Of a DNA stretch of 64,000 bases, positions 1-7,712 are shown one piece after another. Below the pieces are notes generated by a model that was given only the letters and a program-made list of their open reading frames with translations, was not told the origin of the DNA and did not search any database. The position numbers and the translations under genes are program-made. The DNA comes from Roseibium polysiphoniae (GTDB taxonomy: Bacteria; Pseudomonadota; Alphaproteobacteria; Rhizobiales; Stappiaceae): NCBI RefSeq assembly GCF_014842925.1, contig NZ_JACYXJ010000002.1, positions 650,697 through 714,696 of the forward strand. The letters are read 5' to 3'. Numbering within the stretch: the stretch's first letter is position 1; each line of letters opens with the position of its first letter.

Positions 1-422
1 AACGGTCCGCGGTCGTTGACGCGAACGATCATGGACTTGCCATTGGAAACGTTGGTCACACGGGCATAGGAGGGAAGCGGCATGGTCGTGTGGGCAGCGG
101 TCAGTCCGTTACGATCGAAGATTTCGCCATTCGCAGTCTTCCTGCCGTGGAAGGTCGGACCATACCAGGATGCCAAACCCGTCTTCTTGTAGTTCGGTTC
201 GTGCTTCGGATAGTACCATTTGCCGGCGATCTTGTACTTCTTGCCAACCACGTAGCGACCGCCGCCCTTTGGCACGGGCTTGCCAGCGGCCACGACCTTC
301 GGGCTTCCCTTCACGCCATATTTCTTGGGGCTGAACTTTGCCTTGGGTTCTGGTGACGGGGTTGATCCACAGGCAGCCAGAAAGCCGGCAGCAGCGACGA
401 CAAGAAGGACGTTGCGAAACAC
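1..422 (-). CDS. rlpA: RlpA-family septal ring lytic transglycosylase (lipoprotein), 3' end outside window
   Basis: About 140 residues are visible before the window edge. The start is taken as GTG at 422; a TTG further upstream in frame is possible. The N-terminus is a lipoprotein signal, a hydrophobic stretch ending in the lipobox LAAC followed by GS, so the protein should be anchored in the outer membrane. After a Lys/Pro-rich linker comes the RlpA double-psi beta-barrel, recognised by GLASWYGPTFHGRKTANGE and by VRVNDRGP, which contains the conserved Asp. In characterised members this domain cleaves or binds naked glycan strands at the septum. A C-terminal SPOR domain, if present, lies outside the window. 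Confidence 0.88.
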   Translation of the reverse strand, partial: MFRNVLLVVAAAGFLAACGSTPSPEPKAKFSPKKYGVKGSPKVVAAGKPVPKGGGRYVVGKKYKIAGKWYYPKHEPNYKKTGLASWYGPTFHGRKTANGEIFDRNGLTAAHTTMPLPSYARVTNVSNGKSMIVRVNDRGP

Positions 423-855
423 TTTAAATCCATTTTCCGGAGACAATCGTCTAGGTACGGTGCGCAGCTCAGCACTCGCGCCGGGCGAGACATGGTCCCT
501 GCCCCACGCGCAACTTGATCGGTCGTCCGCAGCCAAAGCGCTGCGCAGATCGCCCATCCCCTGCATCCTGCCGTCCTACTCACTACGCGCCGGCGGCCCC
601 GTGCACACGCGATTGTTTACTCGTAAACTCAACTGGATGACCCAGGCGGTCCATGCAGACCAACCTTGTGCCACCCTTGCGCCCAGCCCCCGCCGAGGCG
701 CATGAAGATCACTTAAAGCGGATCTTTCTTAACCCATCCTGAAGAACGCGTCGAGTTTAAGCATCTCAATCAAGAGATTCGTCCACCGGAAGGCGTTCGT
801 TGCGTCAGGTTAGTGCGCGAGTTGTCTCTCCTCTCCCACAGCCTATCGTCCCAGA

Positions 856-871
856 TGTGACATCGATCACA
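856..871. promoter_or_regulatory. CRP-like palindrome
   Basis: TGTGACATCGATCACA is a perfect TGTGA-N6-TCACA palindrome, the classic CRP half-site arrangement. It lies 434 bases upstream of the rlpA start and 251 bases before tRNA-Ser, so its target is unclear. A second similar site occurs at 43147-43162. Confidence 0.35.
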
Positions 872-963
872 GTCGGAGCGCCTCTCGCCTCCTAGTCTTC
901 ACTCAGTTGCCGGGGCGGTTGCCCACACGCTTCCTGCAGCAGCTGGATTTCCAATCCAGATTT

Positions 964-1008
964 CGACCGCCGATCCACACCCTGCCCACGACATCGGATC
1001 GGCGGTCG
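964..1008. repeat. 13-bp inverted repeat (hairpin)
   Basis: CGACCGCCGATCC (964-976) is the exact complement of GGATCGGCGGTCG (996-1008), separated by 19 bases. No T-tract follows on either strand, so it is not a standard intrinsic terminator. It lies about 110 bases upstream of tRNA-Ser. Confidence 0.7.
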
Positions 1009-1121
1009 CTCTTATACGCGGTGCACATCACCTCAAAACCCGTTTTCCAAAGACAGTTTGAAGCTGGTTCTCAAGGCCACTTGACAAGTCTGTCTGAAAG
1101 CTGGAAACGGGGTGAGCTGCC

Positions 1122-1211
1122 GGAGGGGTGGCAGAGTGGTCGATTGCAGCGGTCTTGAAAACCGCCGAGCGTGCAAGCGTTCCGTGGGTTCGAATCCCAC
1201 CCCCTCCGCCA
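1122..1211 (+). tRNA. tRNA-Ser (anticodon TGA)
   Basis: The 90-nt class II tRNA has acceptor strands GGAGGGG (1122-1128) and CCCCTCC (1201-1207), discriminator G and an encoded CCA. The anticodon loop within CGGTCTTGAAAACCG gives TGA. The variable arm is long, as expected for serine, and the T-arm carries GGTTCGAATCC. The open frames reading through it (such as one containing GWDSNPR) are well-known tRNA artefacts. Confidence 0.97.
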
Positions 1212-1331
1212 TTTTCCATTAAAATTTGCGTTGCCAGAACAGATGGCTTTAACCGAGCAACCAACTCGCTTTTTTGAACATCGACGCGAGCTTGCTTCTA
1301 GCACCATGGGTGTATACCGGTTTCGACGGAT

Positions 1332-1347
1332 TTCTTCTTAAGAAGAA
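1332..1347. repeat. Perfect 16-bp palindrome at the AraC gene stop
   Basis: TTCTTCTTAAGAAGAA reads the same on both strands and contains the TAA stop of the AraC-family gene. It is too short in loop to act as a classic terminator and has no GC stem. Confidence 0.6.
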
Positions 1348-2132
1348 TGCAGAAGGCGTTGCCAATGACCTGGAGAAACTCCGTAGCTCGCCTTAAATCG
1401 CCGTGTCATATGCGATTGGTCGCTAAACCCTTGCTTCATGGCGGCGTCGACTAAAGTTGCACCAGTTGCAATGTCAGCCCGAACCCGATCCAATCGACGC
1501 ATCGTCAAATGCCTGTATGGGCTGGTTCCGAACGCCTTTCTAAATCGACGAGCCAGCGAATACCGATCCAGTCCCGTAACCTGCTCAAGCTGTTCGGAAT
1601 CGACTATTCGATCAAGATTTTCGTCGAGATATTCCCGCGCAAGGTTTGTCGCTTTCTGGTCAATCAACGACCCTTTTGTTCGCTGCGCAGACTTGTCGTT
1701 TGCAAGCAACCCGTCCGCTATCAATACGGCCAGCTCGTCCATCGCAACCGCTTCGAGCGATCTGTCCATATCATTGAACGCAGCATGGATCGCACGCATC
1801 AAACACGGGTCCGTCAGAACCGCATCCCGCAAAAATGGAAGTGCGCTTGCCGTTGCCCCTAAGGCGCCGCGGATCAACGATGGTTCAATATACAGCATCC
1901 GGTAGTGGAACCCATCTTCCGTTCCGGCTTCGCCTGTATGAATCTCGTCAGGGTGTAGAACAATCACCTTTCCCGCAACGCTATCGGAACGCCCGCCACG
2001 ATAATCGAAGCTCTGCACGCCTTTGATTGTGTACCCGATGGCGTAGGTGTCGTGGCGATGTGGGGCATAAGCCTCACCAGAGAAATAGGCCTCAATCCTA
2101 TGAATGCCGGCCTGCCAAGGGGCTGTCGCCAC
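1338..2132 (-). CDS. AraC-family transcriptional regulator
   Basis: 264 residues with a GTG start at 2132; no in-frame ATG lies just upstream. The N-terminal half is the cupin-like AraC ligand-binding domain, with PHRHD near residue 25 and a following GYTIKGVQSFDYRGG strand region. The C-terminal 75 or so residues are the double helix-turn-helix DNA-binding domain, including SLARRFRKAFGTSPYRHL and GFSDQSHMTRRFKASYGVSP. Members bind a small molecule and activate nearby promoters. It is transcribed divergently from a small cupin protein at 2271, which is its most plausible target. The ligand cannot be told from sequence. Confidence 0.92.
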   Translation of the reverse strand: MATAPWQAGIHRIEAYFSGEAYAPHRHDTYAIGYTIKGVQSFDYRGGRSDSVAGKVIVLHPDEIHTGEAGTEDGFHYRMLYIEPSLIRGALGATASALPFLRDAVLTDPCLMRAIHAAFNDMDRSLEAVAMDELAVLIADGLLANDKSAQRTKGSLIDQKATNLAREYLDENLDRIVDSEQLEQVTGLDRYSLARRFRKAFGTSPYRHLTMRRLDRVRADIATGATLVDAAMKQGFSDQSHMTRRFKASYGVSPGHWQRLLHSS

Positions 2133-2270
2133 CCAATCATTTGCGCACGATCGTTCAAGACCCGGTGTGAGGTTGTGTGATCTTAGGCTGCCGTATCGTC
2201 GTTCGTTTTCGATCGGAAATCTCCTGAGGACTTCGAAAGCACATTCGTAACAACAAGAAGGAAATCAACT

Positions 2271-2627
2271 ATGAAATCCATCAGTCTTGACGAAAAGCTG
2301 ACGCATTTTTCAACTCATTGGGACCCTCATGTGATCGCGGACTACAACGACAATGAGGTCATGGTGGTCAAGTTTGTCGGCGAGTACCCATTTCATAAAC
2401 ACGAAACCACAGATGATTTTTTCTATGTGTTGGAAGGTGAGATGCAGATGGACATCGAAGGGGAAACATCACGGACCGTTAAGGCAGGCGAGTTGTTAAT
2501 CGTTCCAAAGGGCGTTGTTCATCGACCAAGGGCTGAGAGTGAGGTGAAAGTGCTTCTGATAGAACCCAAAGGGGAACCTAATTCGGGCGATTCAGATCGC
2601 GAAGCAGCCCCAAAGACCCGTATTTAG
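2271..2627 (+). CDS. Small single-domain cupin protein
   Basis: 118 residues, preceded by an AAGGA ribosome-binding site 9 bases before the ATG. Cupin motif 1 is seen around HKHETTDDFFYVLEG (residues 42-56) and motif 2 around GELLIVPKGVVHRP (73-86). The candidate metal ligands are H42, H44, an acidic residue at 48/49, and H84. Such proteins are often metal-dependent isomerases, dioxygenases or small-molecule binders; no reaction can be assigned here. It is divergent from the AraC regulator, with 138 bases between the two starts, and probably forms a two-gene regulatory unit with it. The last 20 residues are polar and look disordered. Confidence 0.85.
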   Translation: MKSISLDEKLTHFSTHWDPHVIADYNDNEVMVVKFVGEYPFHKHETTDDFFYVLEGEMQMDIEGETSRTVKAGELLIVPKGVVHRPRAESEVKVLLIEPKGEPNSGDSDREAAPKTRI

Positions 2628-2750
2628 AAATTGCAGTGCCTGGGCGACGATGCTCGGTGTTGGTGGATGGATGCTCGTTGCGCCAATCAGATTCATCTAT
2701 GGCCCGCGCAGCATTTAAATACTGAGCAGCCTCAGGCCCCTTAGTGCTGC

Positions 2751-3524
2751 CTATTGCGCCGCCGCCGACTTTGAGAACGCCAGAACCGGGCGATTGAGCT
2801 GTGCGGCAAAATTCGGATGTACAGCGACCTGAAAGACCGTCTCGATCACGTCAGGCACCAGCACCTCACTGGGTTCGCCGAAAGCGACCAGTTTCCCTCC
2901 ATGCAATACCGCAACGCGGTCGCAGGCAAAGGCGTGATTGAGATCGTGAACCGCCATAGCCACTGTCGATTTCTGGCGGATCACCCAGTCGATGATCGCT
3001 ATCTGGTGTCGGATGTCCAGATGATTGGTTGGCTCATCCAGCAGGAAGATTTGTGGCGTTTGGGCGAGTACGCGTGCGATATGCACTCTTTGCTTTTCGC
3101 CACCGGAGAGCGTGTTGAATTGCTTCTTGCCATAGGCGCTGATCGCCATTTCGGACATGGCGGTCTCAACAATCCGGCTGTCCTCCCCTCGAAAGGGCGA
3201 CAAAAGCGAAAGCCAAGGGGTACGTCCAAGCTTGACCGCATCTTCGACGGCAATTGCATCCGTCGTGCCGGCCTCCTGAGAGACAAAACCCAACCGCTGT
3301 GCCAGATTCCTGGGAGATAGATCACACAACCGGTCTTTGCCGATCGTCACCTGTCCTTGATCGGCGCAAATATGTCCGGCCATCACGCGCAGCAAGGTGG
3401 ATTTTCCCGAGCCGTTTGGTCCGATGAGCGCCAAAGACTGGCCGGACGCAATATCCAGCGAGACGTCCTGAAGGATCGGCTTTCCCTGAATGGACAGGGA
3501 GATGTCTTCAACCAGAATGCGCAC
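2751..3524 (-). CDS. Metal-chelate ABC importer, ATP-binding subunit (FecE/BtuD type)
   Basis: A cytoplasmic ATPase of about 257 residues. Walker A is GPNGSGKST, the signature is LSGGEKQRVHIARVL, and Walker B with the D-loop is IFLLDEPTNHLD; the switch His lies in VAMAVHDLNHAF. The start is taken at GTG 3524 (VRILVEDISL), because residues further upstream do not look like the family and would overlap the permease more. It overlaps the 3' end of the permease gene (3508-4563), so the two are translationally coupled. It works with that FecCD permease and the binding protein at 4560-5561. A siderophore, haem, cobalamin or other metal complex is the likely cargo. Confidence 0.93.
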   Translation of the reverse strand: MRILVEDISLSIQGKPILQDVSLDIASGQSLALIGPNGSGKSTLLRVMAGHICADQGQVTIGKDRLCDLSPRNLAQRLGFVSQEAGTTDAIAVEDAVKLGRTPWLSLLSPFRGEDSRIVETAMSEMAISAYGKKQFNTLSGGEKQRVHIARVLAQTPQIFLLDEPTNHLDIRHQIAIIDWVIRQKSTVAMAVHDLNHAFACDRVAVLHGGKLVAFGEPSEVLVPDVIETVFQVAVHPNFAAQLNRPVLAFSKSAAAQ

Positions 3525-4563
3525 GGGAACTCCGAACCAGAATGACGGCAAAGGCCGGCGCGCCGACGAGGGCGGTCACCACCCCTATTGGCAACGTTTG
3601 ACCGGGAATAAGCACGCGGGAAACGATGTCGGCCATAATGAGAAAGACGCCGCCTGCCAGCGCCGCCGCAGGGATCAAAACGACATGGCGCACGCCAACC
3701 AGAAACCGCGCAGCATGAGGGACAACAAGGCCAACAAATCCTATGGCACCGGAAAGTGAGACCATGATTGCCGTCAACAGTGCTGTCGTACCAATGAGAA
3801 TCGTCATCACGGCACTGGTTCTAATACCCATGGATTGTGCGGCCTCCCGGCCAAAAGTCATTGCGTCAAGGGCACGAAAGTGGCCGAAGATAACGCCCAG
3901 ACCGAGCATTGTGACCGGTACAGCGAGATAGACGTCTTGCCATCTGCTGCCGGACAGGTTGCCCATCATCCAAAAAATGATTGCCCGCGCCTGATTGGCG
4001 TCGGCAGACTTTGCGATGATAAGAGCCGTCAATGCATGAAACAGCTGGGCGCCCGCCACGCCAGCCAGCAAGAGTGCAAGGCTTGATGTCGCGCCTGCTC
4101 CCTCACCTTTCGCCATGCGGGCAAGAAAGGCGACAAACCCAAAAGCCATCAAGGCGCCGATAAAGGCTCCACCAGACAAGGAGAGGACGCCTGCCCCAAA
4201 ACCAAGGATCGCGACACTGACTGCACCCGTTGAGGCGCCGGCCGACAAACCCAGAATATAGGGATCGCTCAAGGGGTTGCGCAAAAGCGCTTGCAGAACG
4301 ACCCCGCTTAGCGCCAGTGATGCGCCACAGGCCATCGCCAGGATGGCACGCGGGAGCCGGTAGCTCCAAAGAATGCCATGGTCAATCGGATTGACCTCAG
4401 GCGCGGAATAGCCGAACTCCAATTTCAGCACATTCCAGATTGTCGGCAATGGGATAACGGTTTCGCCGATCACAAGAGCCGAGCCAACCGCCGCGAGCAA
4501 AATTACCATGGCTCCAAAAAGCGAAACGGCGGGCGCGAGCCCGCCGAAGGTCAATCTGTTCAC
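3508..4563 (-). CDS. Metal-chelate ABC importer, FecCD-family permease
   Basis: 351 residues, very hydrophobic, with about ten membrane segments as in BtuC/FhuB/FecCD permeases. Family stretches include SYRLPRAILAMACGASLALS, LRNPLSDPYILGLSAGAS and GAIGFVGLVVPHAARFLVG; the last region contacts the ATPase. The start codon is GTG, and it overlaps the TGA of the binding-protein gene (GTGA at 4560-4563). The gene order binding protein-permease-ATPase on one strand with overlaps marks a single operon. Confidence 0.95.
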   Translation of the reverse strand: MNRLTFGGLAPAVSLFGAMVILLAAVGSALVIGETVIPLPTIWNVLKLEFGYSAPEVNPIDHGILWSYRLPRAILAMACGASLALSGVVLQALLRNPLSDPYILGLSAGASTGAVSVAILGFGAGVLSLSGGAFIGALMAFGFVAFLARMAKGEGAGATSSLALLLAGVAGAQLFHALTALIIAKSADANQARAIIFWMMGNLSGSRWQDVYLAVPVTMLGLGVIFGHFRALDAMTFGREAAQSMGIRTSAVMTILIGTTALLTAIMVSLSGAIGFVGLVVPHAARFLVGVRHVVLIPAAALAGGVFLIMADIVSRVLIPGQTLPIGVVTALVGAPAFAVILVRSSRAHSG

Positions 4564-5561
4564 TGGGATGCGGCCTGCTTTTCCATGACTTCAGCAAGCA
4601 GTTCCAAACCGGAAACCGTACGAACCGTCGCGTCCATGGCATGGGCCTCGAGAATAAGGACCCTGCCGTTTTTCACAGCGTCCATCTGGCTGGCAACGGG
4701 ATCTGTTTGGAGAAACTCTATCTTGGCTTCAATCGAGTCCGCCGGGAATTTCCGTCGCTGCAGATCAGCCAGGACGATGTAGGTCGGATTTGCCTTCGCC
4801 AGCGTTTCCCAGCCTACGGTCGGCCATTCCTCGCTTGAGGTGACTACGTTCTCTACCCCCAACTTCGCCATGATGTAGCCAGGCGCGCCTTTTGCGCCCG
4901 CAACGTAGGGATCTGCGTCCATTTTCGAGCTCGAAAACCAGAACATCGCGGACACGTCTTCAAGCTTCAGGGCGCTCGCGCGCTCAATGGCCGCCTCTTC
5001 TCTTGCCTTGAGCTTCGCAACGGCCTCCTTGCCGGCCTCAGGCACACCGAAAATCTGCGAAAGCTCCGTCAGCCCCCTGTAGATGACCTCGGTCGAAATC
5101 AGCTCTTCGCGAGTCCCGTCGACACCCACGGTGTTGTCTTTCCCAACGCAATCAGCTGGCCAGATGTAGGTCGGGACGCTGAGATCATGGAACTGTTCAC
5201 GCGTTCCCACGGAGCCCTTTGAGCCGACATACCACTCATATTGAGACGCAACGAGGCCGGGGCGCTTGTTCAGAACGGCCTCGAAGCTCGGCGTATTGTC
5301 TGCGAGACGTTCAATCTCGGCATTGGCATCGGCAAACTCTGGCAATACGTCCGTGAACCAGACGGCCGTTCCGCTTACCTTGTTGGCAAGCCCAAGCAGA
5401 TACATCGCCTCGGTGGTGGCTTGTCCGATGGTGACCACACTTTCCGGGGCGCTTTCGAATGTCACCTCGTGGCCGCAATTTTCCAGGGTAAGTGGAAAGC
5501 TCTGCGCGGCGGCGGCGCTGGTGATTGCGGCGAGCGCCAGAGCGACGGAAAAGCACTTCAT
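4560..5561 (-). CDS. Metal-chelate ABC importer, periplasmic substrate-binding protein
   Basis: 333 residues from ATG 5561. The first 20 residues are a Sec signal peptide (hydrophobic stretch ending AAAAQS), which decides the start; about 24 upstream in-frame codons are not needed. The body is the two-lobed FecB/BtuF class III fold, with VVTIGQATTEAMYLLGLANK near the mature N-terminus and the closing-lobe region WPTVGWETLAKANPTYIVLA. Substrate is unknown. A Zur-like palindrome 78 bases upstream suggests control by metal status, possibly zinc rather than iron. It is first in the operon with the FecCD permease and ATPase. No TonB receptor gene is adjacent. Confidence 0.9.
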   Translation of the reverse strand: MKCFSVALALAAITSAAAAQSFPLTLENCGHEVTFESAPESVVTIGQATTEAMYLLGLANKVSGTAVWFTDVLPEFADANAEIERLADNTPSFEAVLNKRPGLVASQYEWYVGSKGSVGTREQFHDLSVPTYIWPADCVGKDNTVGVDGTREELISTEVIYRGLTELSQIFGVPEAGKEAVAKLKAREEAAIERASALKLEDVSAMFWFSSSKMDADPYVAGAKGAPGYIMAKLGVENVVTSSEEWPTVGWETLAKANPTYIVLADLQRRKFPADSIEAKIEFLQTDPVASQMDAVKNGRVLILEAHAMDATVRTVSGLELLAEVMEKQAASQ

Positions 5562-5928
5562 TGTTTGTGTTCCACTTGGCTTGAAGTTGCGTTTGCGGCG
5601 AGCGGTCAAGCGAATGGACCAGCCTTCAATCAATCAGTATGTTATAACGTTACATATTTGTACAGCCAGAAAACTTTGGCGTTTCGCATTTTTTTATCGA
5701 AGCCGGGATCGGCAATGCAAACAGGCCAAAGACTTCAATCAAAACGTGAAATGGGTATCGGGCACACTGACCCAAGCCGGTTTGCGGACCGAGCCGTAGA
5801 CAGGAAAGAACTTCACCGGCTCTTGATCGCCAGTCTGCGCTTGCCGGCTTTGAAATGCGGTTTCTGGGGATTTCGATCTGCCTGGCTCAGGCACTTAGCG
5901 GCTTTGTAAATTCGAGCGAGCGCCGACA
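5562..5928. other. Intergenic region upstream of the metal ABC operon
   Basis: This stretch of about 370 bases has no supported gene. It contains the Zur-like palindrome at 5639-5655 and an AT-rich segment (about 5635-5700) that probably holds the promoter of the binding-protein gene. The remainder up to the uraD stop shows nothing recognisable, and no cobalamin riboswitch features were found. Confidence 0.55.
5639..5655. promoter_or_regulatory. Zur-like metal-responsive operator
   Basis: ATGTTATAACGTTACAT is an imperfect palindrome close to the ATGTTATAACATTACAT-type boxes bound by Zur in alphaproteobacteria. It lies in an AT-rich patch 78 bases upstream of the ATG of the binding protein, a normal place for a repressor site. 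A Fur or other family operator is possible. Confidence 0.5.
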
Positions 5929-6453
5929 TCAGCTCTCGGCGACACGGTCCTCAAGCCTGAACCGGAAAATGCGGGCAATTTGTGCGAGCGCCGCAGTGAA
6001 TTCCTGTTCCGGAGCGTTGTCGACCCTCTGCTCAAAGGCATGCAGGATCATGTGTTTGTCCGCCCCCTTGACGGCAAAGATGAAGGGGAAGCCGAAACGT
6101 TGCTGATACCGATCGTTCAGGTCGGTGAAACGGGCAAATTCGTCAGGTGACAAGGTGTCCAGCCCTGCCCCGCTCTGCTCACGTTTGGAATCTTCCGCCA
6201 TATCGCCTGCAATGGCGGCCTTGCCGGCAAGGTCCGGATGGGCGCGCACAAGGTCGAGCTGACGTTTCTTCGGCGCATCCAGCATCGTCGTCTCAAACGC
6301 GACGATCAGGTCCTCGCGGGTTGCAAATGCGCCTTGCGAGAAAGCGCCTTCCGCGACCCAGGGACTGTGCTCGGCCACATCGCCAAAGGCTTCGACGAAT
6401 TCTGTCTGGCTCATTTCATTGATGGTACCGATGGATATCATCATGCGCCTCAC
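5929..6453 (-). CDS. uraD: 2-oxo-4-hydroxy-4-carboxy-5-ureidoimidazoline (OHCU) decarboxylase
   Basis: About 170 residues of a cytoplasmic all-helical enzyme that decarboxylates OHCU to (S)-allantoin, the last step of urate oxidation. Family features are HSPWVAEGAF near the N-terminus, the catalytic His region VRAHPDLAGKAA, the stretch SGAGLDTLSPDEFARFTDLN, and NDRYQQRFGFPFIFAVKG. The start is ATG 6453, overlapping the puuD stop as ATGA; ATGs at 6444 and 6441 are alternatives. It is the last gene of the purine cluster, directly after puuD, which makes the precursor of its substrate. Confidence 0.95.
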   Translation of the reverse strand: MRRMMISIGTINEMSQTEFVEAFGDVAEHSPWVAEGAFSQGAFATREDLIVAFETTMLDAPKKRQLDLVRAHPDLAGKAAIAGDMAEDSKREQSGAGLDTLSPDEFARFTDLNDRYQQRFGFPFIFAVKGADKHMILHAFEQRVDNAPEQEFTAALAQIARIFRFRLEDRVAES

Positions 6454-7631
6454 TTCAACTGGCTGATCCAGGTTCCGAGCGTAGCACGTTCCGTATCCGT
6501 CATGCCGGTTTCATTCCCCAGCGGCATTGCATCTGATTGCACCGCCTGGGCCATGATCTGATCCGCGTAACGCTGAAGATCCCCGAGGCTTTCCAGATGG
6601 ATTTCCTTGGGCGCTTCGTCGAATGCTTCATGGGTGGGAACAGCCGCGTGGCAGCTGGCGCAATGGGTCCGTGCGATGGCAATGACTTCAGCATCGGCAA
6701 CTGCAGCGCCGCCACTGTAGTCCTTCGGGGCGGTCATGATGATTGCGATGACAAGCCCGACCGCTGCTACGGGTAGCGACCACCAGAACTTGGCAAACGG
6801 ATCGCCAGCGTCATGTCGATTGAGGAAATGGCGCACCATGCCACCGATCACGAGTATCAACGCGACAAGGAGCCAGGACTGGGGATGGCCGGTCAGCATT
6901 GGATAATGGTTGGACACCATCATCAAGAGGACCGGGATCGTCAGATAGTTGTTGTGAACCGAGCGCTGCTTTCCCATGGCGCCGAGCGCTGGATTTGGCG
7001 CTTCGCCGGCGAGCAGACTTGCCGTGATCTTTTTCTGATTCGGGATGATGATGCCGAAAACATTCACCGCCATGATGGTTCCGACAAAGGCGCCCACGTG
7101 GATCAGGGCACCACGGCCGGAAAACACGTGGGTGAAGAGGTAGGATGCGGCCAGGATCAAAACGAAAAGGCAGGTGGCAAGGAGCGGAACATTGCGTCCG
7201 ATCGGCGACTTGCACAGCCGATCATAGATCAGCCAGCCCGCGACCAGAGACACCACCGAGATCAGGATCGCCTCTCCTGGTGTCATGGTGAGTACGTTCG
7301 GGTCAATCAGGTAGGACGTCGCGTTGAAATAGTACTGAACCACTAGCAGGGCGAAGCCCGTCACCCAGGTGAGATAAGCCTCCCACTTGTACCAGATCAG
7401 GTCTTCCGGCAGCTCCTTAGGGGCGACCAGATATTTCTCGACATGATAAAAGCCCCCGCCATGAACCTCCCAGGCGGTTCCCGCAACGCCTTCTTTCATG
7501 TCGGTCCGTTTACGCAGGGAAAGGTCAAGCGCGATGAAATAGAAGGACGTGCCGATCCAACCGATCCCGACGATCAGGTGGGCCCAACGAAAAAGCAAGT
7601 TGAGCCAGTCCATTGCAAAGGCAAGGGTCAT
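6450..7631 (-). CDS. puuD: Urate hydroxylase PuuD, membrane-bound with C-terminal cytochrome c domain
   Basis: 393 residues. The first 300 or so residues contain about eight membrane segments, starting with MDWLNLLFRWAHLIVGIGWI and including HGGGFYHVEKY. The C-terminal domain has one haem motif, CASCH (near 324-328), and a likely axial Met in DAMPLGN, so electrons from urate oxidation should pass to the respiratory chain instead of directly to oxygen. The product is 5-hydroxyisourate. The start at ATG 7631 is chosen because the longer frame begins inside a hairpin. It takes the place of the soluble uricase in this cluster, between xdhAB (urate source) and uraD. Confidence 0.95.
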   Translation of the reverse strand: MTLAFAMDWLNLLFRWAHLIVGIGWIGTSFYFIALDLSLRKRTDMKEGVAGTAWEVHGGGFYHVEKYLVAPKELPEDLIWYKWEAYLTWVTGFALLVVQYYFNATSYLIDPNVLTMTPGEAILISVVSLVAGWLIYDRLCKSPIGRNVPLLATCLFVLILAASYLFTHVFSGRGALIHVGAFVGTIMAVNVFGIIIPNQKKITASLLAGEAPNPALGAMGKQRSVHNNYLTIPVLLMMVSNHYPMLTGHPQSWLLVALILVIGGMVRHFLNRHDAGDPFAKFWWSLPVAAVGLVIAIIMTAPKDYSGGAAVADAEVIAIARTHCASCHAAVPTHEAFDEAPKEIHLESLGDLQRYADQIMAQAVQSDAMPLGNETGMTDTERATLGTWISQLK

Positions 7632-7662
7632 CGTAGCGCGTCCATTTTTAAAAAGATCAGGT

Positions 7663-7687
7663 CGCACCCGGGACAGGCCCGGGTGCG
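7663..7687. terminator. Strong hairpin between the BMP-protein gene and puuD
   Basis: CGCACCCGGG (7663-7672) pairs perfectly with CCCGGGTGCG (7678-7687) around a 5-base loop. On the minus strand, the direction of the flanking genes, it is followed five or so bases later by TTTTT. It could end most transcripts after the transporter gene, or stabilise the upstream 3' end, leaving puuD-uraD expressed at a different level. Confidence 0.6.
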
Positions 7688-7712
7688 GTTTTTGAGGTCG
7701 ACGTAAGGCGCC

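Larger units (their letters stand above)
423..1121. other. 700-base stretch without a gene
   Basis: No coding frame here carries recognisable protein motifs; the short open frames are chance. The stretch holds a CRP-like palindrome (856-871), a strong 13-bp hairpin (964-1008), and a small inverted repeat GTTTAC-TC-GTAAAC (615-628). The promoter for rlpA should lie near its left end and that of the tRNA near its right end, but I cannot fix either. Confidence 0.5.

Noticed and set aside
1028..1307. Minus-strand frames across tRNA-Ser with GWDSNPR-like peptides
   Set aside because: These are the well-known false proteins produced by reading tRNA-Ser antisense; no other coding evidence.
1300..1335. 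GGTTTCGACGG-like stretch resembling a tmRNA 5' end
   Set aside because: Too short, no tag reading frame, no tRNA-like partner piece, and it runs straight into the AraC gene end.
5562..5928. Cobalamin riboswitch sought before the FecBCD-type operon
   Set aside because: No B12-box-like sequence or expected stem order was found.
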